From Clostridia bacterium (lineage in GTDB: Bacteria; Bacillota; Clostridia; Oscillospirales; CAG-272), in NCBI GenBank assembly GCA_017452335.1, contig JAFTMP010000012.1, positions 1-7,315 on the forward strand: a DNA stretch of 7,315 bases, in the 5' to 3' direction. Shown piece after piece: positions 4,676-7,315 of this stretch. How positions within the stretch are numbered: the first letter of the stretch is position 1; each line of letters starts with the position of its first letter. The notes below the pieces were generated by a model. The model did no database searches. It saw only the letters and a program-made list of their open reading frames with translations, and was not told where the DNA came from. The translations under genes were made by a program, and so were the position numbers.

Positions 4676-5848
4676 TTAGAGAATTCCCTCGCTTTTGAGG
4701 AAGGTTTCGATTCTTGCAAGTGCTCTCGCAATGTGTTCAATGGAATAGCAGTAGGAGGCTCTTACAAATCCTTCGCCGCTCTTGCCAAAGGCAGTTCCGG
4801 GAACCAGCGCTACCTTTTGTGAAAGGAGCAGTCTTTCGCAAAATTCCTCACTGCTCATGCCGGTGCTCTTGATGCAGGGAAAGGTGTAAAAGGCGCCCTT
4901 GGGCTCACGGCAAGTTAGTCCCAGACGGTTAAAGCCCGAAACCATCAAGCGTCTGCGCATATCGTATTCTTCCTTCATCTGCTCCACCTCAGCGTCGCAG
5001 TTTTTCAGCGCCTCAATGGCGGCGTACTGCGCGGTGGTGGGGGCGCACATGATGGCATACTGATGAATTTTTGTGATCTGCTCAAGGATGGGTGCGGGAC
5101 CGCAGGCGTACCCCAATCGCCAGCCTGTCATGGAAAAGGCTTTGGAAAAGCCGTTGACTACCACACACTGCTCCTTCATGCCCTCGATGCAGGCAATAGA
5201 GCAATGCTTGCCCGTGTAGGTTAGTTCAGAGTAGATCTCGTCGGAGAGCACGAAGATCTCCTTTTCCTTGAGTACTTTCGCGATCTTTTCAAGATCCTCT
5301 CGCTCCATCACACCGCCCGTAGGGTTGCAGGGGTAGGGAAGGATGAGCAGCTTTGTTTTGTCGGTAATAGCGGCAAGCAGCTCTTCGGGAGTGACCTTAA
5401 ATTCATTTTCCGCTTTTGTCTCAATGATCACAGGCACCCCGCCTGCAAGTCTGGTCATGGGCTCGTAGCATACGTAACTGGGCTGAGGAATCAAAACCTC
5501 CTCCCCGGGGCAGACCAGGGCGCGGATAGCGGCGTCAATGGCTTCACTGCCGCCGATGGTCACTAAGATCTCATCCTTTGCATCGTAGCAAAGATCGTAT
5601 TTTCTCTTTAAGTACACCGCAATTTCAGCGCGTAGCTGTGCAAGCCCCTTGTTTGCGGTATAGCGGGTGTGTCCGTCCTCTAAAGATGCAATGCCTGCCT
5701 GGCGGATCTTCCAGGGGGTGGTGAAATCGGGTTCGCCCACACCCAGGGAAATGACGCCCTGCATGGTGTTTGCAATGTCAAAAAACTTTCGAATGCCCGA
5801 GGGGGGAATGGCGCACACCTCGGGGTTTAAGAATTTACTGTAGTCCAT
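4676..5848 (-). CDS. Pyridoxal phosphate-dependent class I/II aminotransferase
   Basis: A 390-residue full-length fold-type I aminotransferase. The Schiff-base lysine is K236 in NGFSKAFSMTGWRLGY. N175 in PCNPTGG, D203 and Y206 in LSDEIYSEL bind the cofactor, and R363 in FVRASY binds the substrate carboxylate. The N-terminus (PPSGIRKFFDIANTM, VISLGVGEPDF) closely resembles the B. subtilis AlaT (YugH)/PatA group, so the reaction is probably amino-group transfer between alanine or a related amino acid and 2-oxoglutarate. The exact substrate is not certain, so I give no symbol. The gene lies 12 bases after the Lrp regulator. Its Shine-Dalgarno AAGGAG overlaps the regulator's TAA stop and is spaced 8 bases from the ATG, which suggests coupled translation. 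The same regulator-enzyme order occurs in B. subtilis alaR-alaT. Confidence 0.93.
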   Translation of the reverse strand: MDYSKFLNPEVCAIPPSGIRKFFDIANTMQGVISLGVGEPDFTTPWKIRQAGIASLEDGHTRYTANKGLAQLRAEIAVYLKRKYDLCYDAKDEILVTIGGSEAIDAAIRALVCPGEEVLIPQPSYVCYEPMTRLAGGVPVIIETKAENEFKVTPEELLAAITDKTKLLILPYPCNPTGGVMEREDLEKIAKVLKEKEIFVLSDEIYSELTYTGKHCSIACIEGMKEQCVVVNGFSKAFSMTGWRLGYACGPAPILEQITKIHQYAIMCAPTTAQYAAIEALKNCDAEVEQMKEEYDMRRRLMVSGFNRLGLTCREPKGAFYTFPCIKSTGMSSEEFCERLLLSQKVALVPGTAFGKSGEGFVRASYCYSIEHIARALARIETFLKSEGIL

Positions 5849-5860
5849 CTGCGCTGCTCC

Positions 5861-6343
5861 TTACAGAAGAAAGGTCTCTCGGTCATCTCCCGATGCGCCG
5901 ATGAGCTCCACGTCCTGCTCCTTGTAGCGGCGAAGCACAAAGTGGGTGGCGGTGGACAGCACCGAGTCAATGGTAGAAAGCTCCTTTGCCACAAAGAGCG
6001 CCACCTCTTGGAAGGATTTGCCCTTGACCACTACAGAAAGATCATATCCGCCCGACATGAGATACACGCTCTCCACCTGGGGAAACTGCATCACTCTCTT
6101 GGCAACCTCTTCAAAGCCGTGACCTGCCTTGGGGGTGACCTTTAATTCAATAATGGCGGAAACTAAGGTGTTGTCTACCTTTTCCCAGTCCACAACTGCC
6201 TTGTATCCGCAGATCAGTCGAGCATCCTCCATTTCCCGCAGCTCCCGTTCCACTTCCTCGGTGGTAAGCCCGGTCATGACGGCAAGCTCTTCGTTGGTGT
6301 AGCGCGCGTTGCGGTCAAGCAGATTTAACAGTTTAATGTTCAT
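5861..6343 (-). CDS. Lrp/AsnC family transcriptional regulator
   Basis: A 160-residue protein with the two-domain plan of feast/famine regulators. Residues 1-50 are a winged helix-turn-helix (LLNLLDRNARYTNEELAVMTGLTTEEVERELREMED), and residues 60-140 are the RAM ligand-binding domain with the conserved MSGGYDLSVVVKG segment (96-108) and STATHFVLRRYK. Such proteins form dimers and octamers that bind amino acids. Being co-transcribed with the aminotransferase, it probably senses that enzyme's substrate or product and controls its own operon, as proposed for B. subtilis AlaR. The start has AAAGGA 9 bases upstream. Candidate binding sites are the TGCATGCA palindromes on either side of its promoter. 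Length is normal, with a short extra C-terminal tail (GASGDDRETFLL). Confidence 0.92.
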   Translation of the reverse strand: MNIKLLNLLDRNARYTNEELAVMTGLTTEEVERELREMEDARLICGYKAVVDWEKVDNTLVSAIIELKVTPKAGHGFEEVAKRVMQFPQVESVYLMSGGYDLSVVVKGKSFQEVALFVAKELSTIDSVLSTATHFVLRRYKEQDVELIGASGDDRETFLL

Positions 6344-6365
6344 TGTATCAAGTCCTTTCGGAAGA

Positions 6366-6437
6366 AATTAAAATAAAAGAATCCCCCTGTGTATTTGGGG
6401 AAGGATCGGTGTGCCTTGCATGCATTGGCAGGGACCG
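6366..6437 (-). promoter_or_regulatory. Structured lrp leader, possible transcription attenuator
   Basis: Reading leftward, the leader of about 108 bases first offers a hairpin with ACCG/CGGT and TGCC/GGCA stems (6434-6437 with 6407-6410; 6427-6430 with 6412-6415). Then TTCCCC (6397-6402) pairs with GGGGGA (6382-6387), a 6-bp stem followed by TTCTTTTATTTT, which is terminator-like. TCCCTG (6429-6434) can instead pair with CAGGGG (6384-6389), breaking both hairpins, so the folds are mutually exclusive. The terminator stem is short. I do not recognise a known riboswitch or T-box here. Confidence 0.35.
6417..6424. promoter_or_regulatory. TGCATGCA palindrome downstream of the lrp start, candidate operator
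   Basis: A perfect 8-base palindrome at about +28 to +35 of the predicted lrp transcript, inside a wider dyad TGCC-T-TGCATGCA-TT-GGCA (6412-6430). The same 8-mer occurs on the other side of the promoter at 6504-6511. Confidence 0.4.
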
Positions 6438-6457
6438 TTTTAGTCGTATAATAAAAT

Positions 6458-6486
6458 ATTCTACCATGTTTTCACCGTTCTGTCAA
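6458..6486 (-). promoter_or_regulatory. Sigma-A promoter of the lrp-aminotransferase operon
   Basis: Minus strand TTGACA (6481-6486), 17-base spacer, TAGAAT (6458-6463). The predicted start is near 6451, leaving a leader of about 108 bases, the longest in this window and long enough for regulation in the RNA. Confidence 0.88.
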
Positions 6487-6502
6487 GGTGTTTTTCGGTA
6501 TA

Positions 6503-6512
6503 GTGCATGCAC
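6503..6512. promoter_or_regulatory. GTGCATGCAC palindrome upstream of the lrp promoter, candidate operator
   Basis: A perfect 10-base palindrome with a TGCATGCA core, 16 bases beyond the -35 box, at about -52 to -61. Its centre lies 87 bases from the centre of the matching site at 6417-6424. Confidence 0.4.
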
Positions 6513-6528
6513 GTGTTCAAAACGAAAC

Positions 6529-6552
6529 GCACCGCAATGTGCATTGCGGTGC
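6529..6552. repeat. 24-base hairpin, copy A
   Basis: GCACCGCAAT and ATTGCGGTGC form a perfect 10-bp stem with a GTGC loop. All 24 bases except one (C6542, T in the other copy) match copy B at 6706-6729. On the minus strand it is followed by GTTTCGTTTTG, a partial terminator tail, so it may serve as a second terminator for the gene at the right edge. It also marks the outer limit of the foldback module at 6561-6701. Confidence 0.7.
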
Positions 6553-6560
6553 TCGAGCGT

Positions 6561-6701
6561 GTCTATAAAACTTTTCAAAAAGAAAATCGGGTTGCAAATC
6601 ACCCATTCTTCAAAAGTTTTTGAGGGTTTTTAGGGAACTTTTCTCAAAAAGTTCCCTAAATGGGGGTTGGGGCAAAGCCCCAAATAGTTTTTTTAAAAGA
6701 C
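6561..6701. repeat. Foldback repeat module between the paired hairpins (MITE-like)
   Basis: This gene-free stretch is almost all paired sequence. AAAACTTTT (6567-6575) pairs with AAAAGTTTT (6612-6620), with GGGT/ACCC nested inside. TTTAGGGAACTTTT (6629-6642) pairs perfectly over 14 bp with 6647-6660 around a CTCA loop. TTGGGGC/GCCCCAA (6667-6683) closes on AAA and is followed by a T-run (6688-6694), a rightward terminator-like signal. The ends GTCTATAAAA and TTTTAAAAGAC resemble short terminal inverted repeats. I recall AGGGAACTTTTT-type foldbacks as common intergenic repeats of Oscillospiraceae. No transposase is present and no protein is encoded, so this would be a non-autonomous element. 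Confidence 0.6.
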
Positions 6702-6734
6702 TAAAGCACCGCAATGTGTATTGCGGTGCTTTAG
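6690..6734 (-). terminator. Terminator of the right-edge gene; hairpin copy B
   Basis: CTAAAGCACCGCAAT (6701-6715) pairs with ATTGCGGTGCTTTAG (6720-6734), a perfect 15-bp stem with a GTGT loop. It lies 13 bases beyond the stop codon at 6748 and on the minus strand is followed by TCTTTT, then A-rich sequence. The core 24 bases repeat copy A. Confidence 0.8.
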
Positions 6735-6747
6735 AAGGGAAGTATAC

Positions 6748-7315
6748 TTAGTCGGAAAGCGTGTAGTAGCGGTAGATGGCGTCAAATTCAAGACATCCTT
6801 CCGTTGCGCTTTTCGGTAAAGACAGCGCAATGAAGCGTGAAGCTACATCCTCTGTAGTACAGTCGGGATTGTTGACCGCCGACATGGTGAGCAGTAGTGT
6901 GTCCCCGTTTACAAAGGCGCCGATGGCCTCGTAGTCAATGGAGCTGCTATCGGGGATGGGATAGATCAAAATCAGATCGTTTTCCATGAAAAACTCTTCG
7001 GTTGCGGCGTCGCAGACGTCTTGAAAGTAGTGTGTTCCGGGGGATTCATAGGAGTGGGGACCCACCAGATGGGAAAGCTGTTCCTTGAAGAGCTCCAACT
7101 CCGAAAGACTTTTGATGACGTAAAGGGGACGGTGTGATGCTCCCGCGTAGTCCAGCTTCTCGGCATTGACCGCAAAGGAGCAGGACTTTTCGTAGTCAAT
7201 ATCGCAGTACAGCTCGATCAAGGCGCTGGGGAAAAGGAGTCCTTTATAGTTGTTTTTCTGTTCCTTTTGCGAAACCACTTCAAGAGCAATGGCATCATTC
7301 AAATACGCTTGGGAG
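6748..7315 (-). CDS. Protein of unknown function, C-terminal part (start outside window)
   Basis: An open frame from the right edge to the stop at 6748, 188 codons visible. The frame stays open through 7315 and the only nearby start-like codon is a TTG at 7302 without a Shine-Dalgarno, so I read it as partial at the 5' end. The sequence has an I-K-SLSELELFKEQL segment, then EEFFMENDLILIYPIPDSSS, a strand-rich region IGAFVNGDTLLLTMSAVNN, T-E-D-VASRFIALSLPK and the end YRYYTLSD. This spacing recalls, from memory, uncharacterised clostridial proteins (often lipoproteins) with an EEFF-x-x-N-LIL core. A signal peptide or lipobox would be upstream and is not visible. Function unknown. It has its own terminator at 6690-6734 and is separate from the lrp operon. 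Confidence 0.8.
   Translation of the reverse strand, partial: SQAYLNDAIALEVVSQKEQKNNYKGLLFPSALIELYCDIDYEKSCSFAVNAEKLDYAGASHRPLYVIKSLSELELFKEQLSHLVGPHSYESPGTHYFQDVCDAATEEFFMENDLILIYPIPDSSSIDYEAIGAFVNGDTLLLTMSAVNNPDCTTEDVASRFIALSLPKSATEGCLEFDAIYRYYTLSD

Noticed and set aside
6346..6423. Short leader ORFs beginning at the overlapping ATGs of the lrp leader hairpin
   Set aside because: Neither ATG has a Shine-Dalgarno and the peptides have no run of one regulatory amino acid. I mention one only as a weak option under the attenuator.
6343..6633. Rightward 96-codon frame opposite the lrp leader
   Set aside because: It runs over the lrp promoter, operator-like palindromes and foldback repeats, has no Shine-Dalgarno, and gives a Cys-rich low-sense protein.

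Overview
The window looks like a chromosomal stretch of a low-to-medium GC Gram-positive bacterium, most likely an anaerobic gut Clostridia member (Oscillospiraceae-like). The grounds are strong AGGAGG-type ribosome sites, textbook sigma-A promoters with 17-base spacers, many hairpin-plus-T-run terminators, a degenerate dockerin-type secreted protein, a clostridial ROK-like protein, and AT-rich palindromic intergenic repeats that I remember from such genomes. It is mostly ordinary housekeeping sequence. I see no CRISPR array, integrase, transposase or phage gene.

Layout. Positions 1-549 hold a small leftward operon: a promoter, a four-helix-bundle protein and the start of a histidine phosphatase that runs off the left edge. 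Positions 563-743 hold two leftward terminators with an AT-rich palindromic repeat between them. A leftward tRNA-Trp (743-818) has its own promoter. Divergent from it is a rightward cytidylate kinase-like gene (1046-1660) with a consensus promoter. A hairpin at 1674-1713 separates this from the leftward genes that fill the rest of the window: a small secreted InlB-repeat/dockerin-like protein and an endonuclease/exonuclease/phosphatase-family enzyme (1727-3012), a ROK-like ASKHA protein with its own promoter and terminator (3065-4586), and an Lrp-type regulator plus class I aminotransferase operon (4620-6486). A secreted or soluble protein of unknown function enters from the right edge (6748-7315).

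The most structured region is 6344-6747, which has no gene. It carries the lrp promoter flanked by two identical TGCATGCA palindromes, a possible transcription attenuator in the lrp leader, and a foldback repeat module enclosed by two almost identical 24-base hairpins.

How the genes work together: the Lrp regulator and the aminotransferase almost certainly form one operon for control of an amino-acid transamination, resembling Bacillus subtilis alaR-alaT (yugG-yugH). The other genes look like independent transcription units whose products are not obviously linked. I do not see a convincing new multi-gene system. The best leads are the regulatory DNA around lrp and the intergenic repeats.
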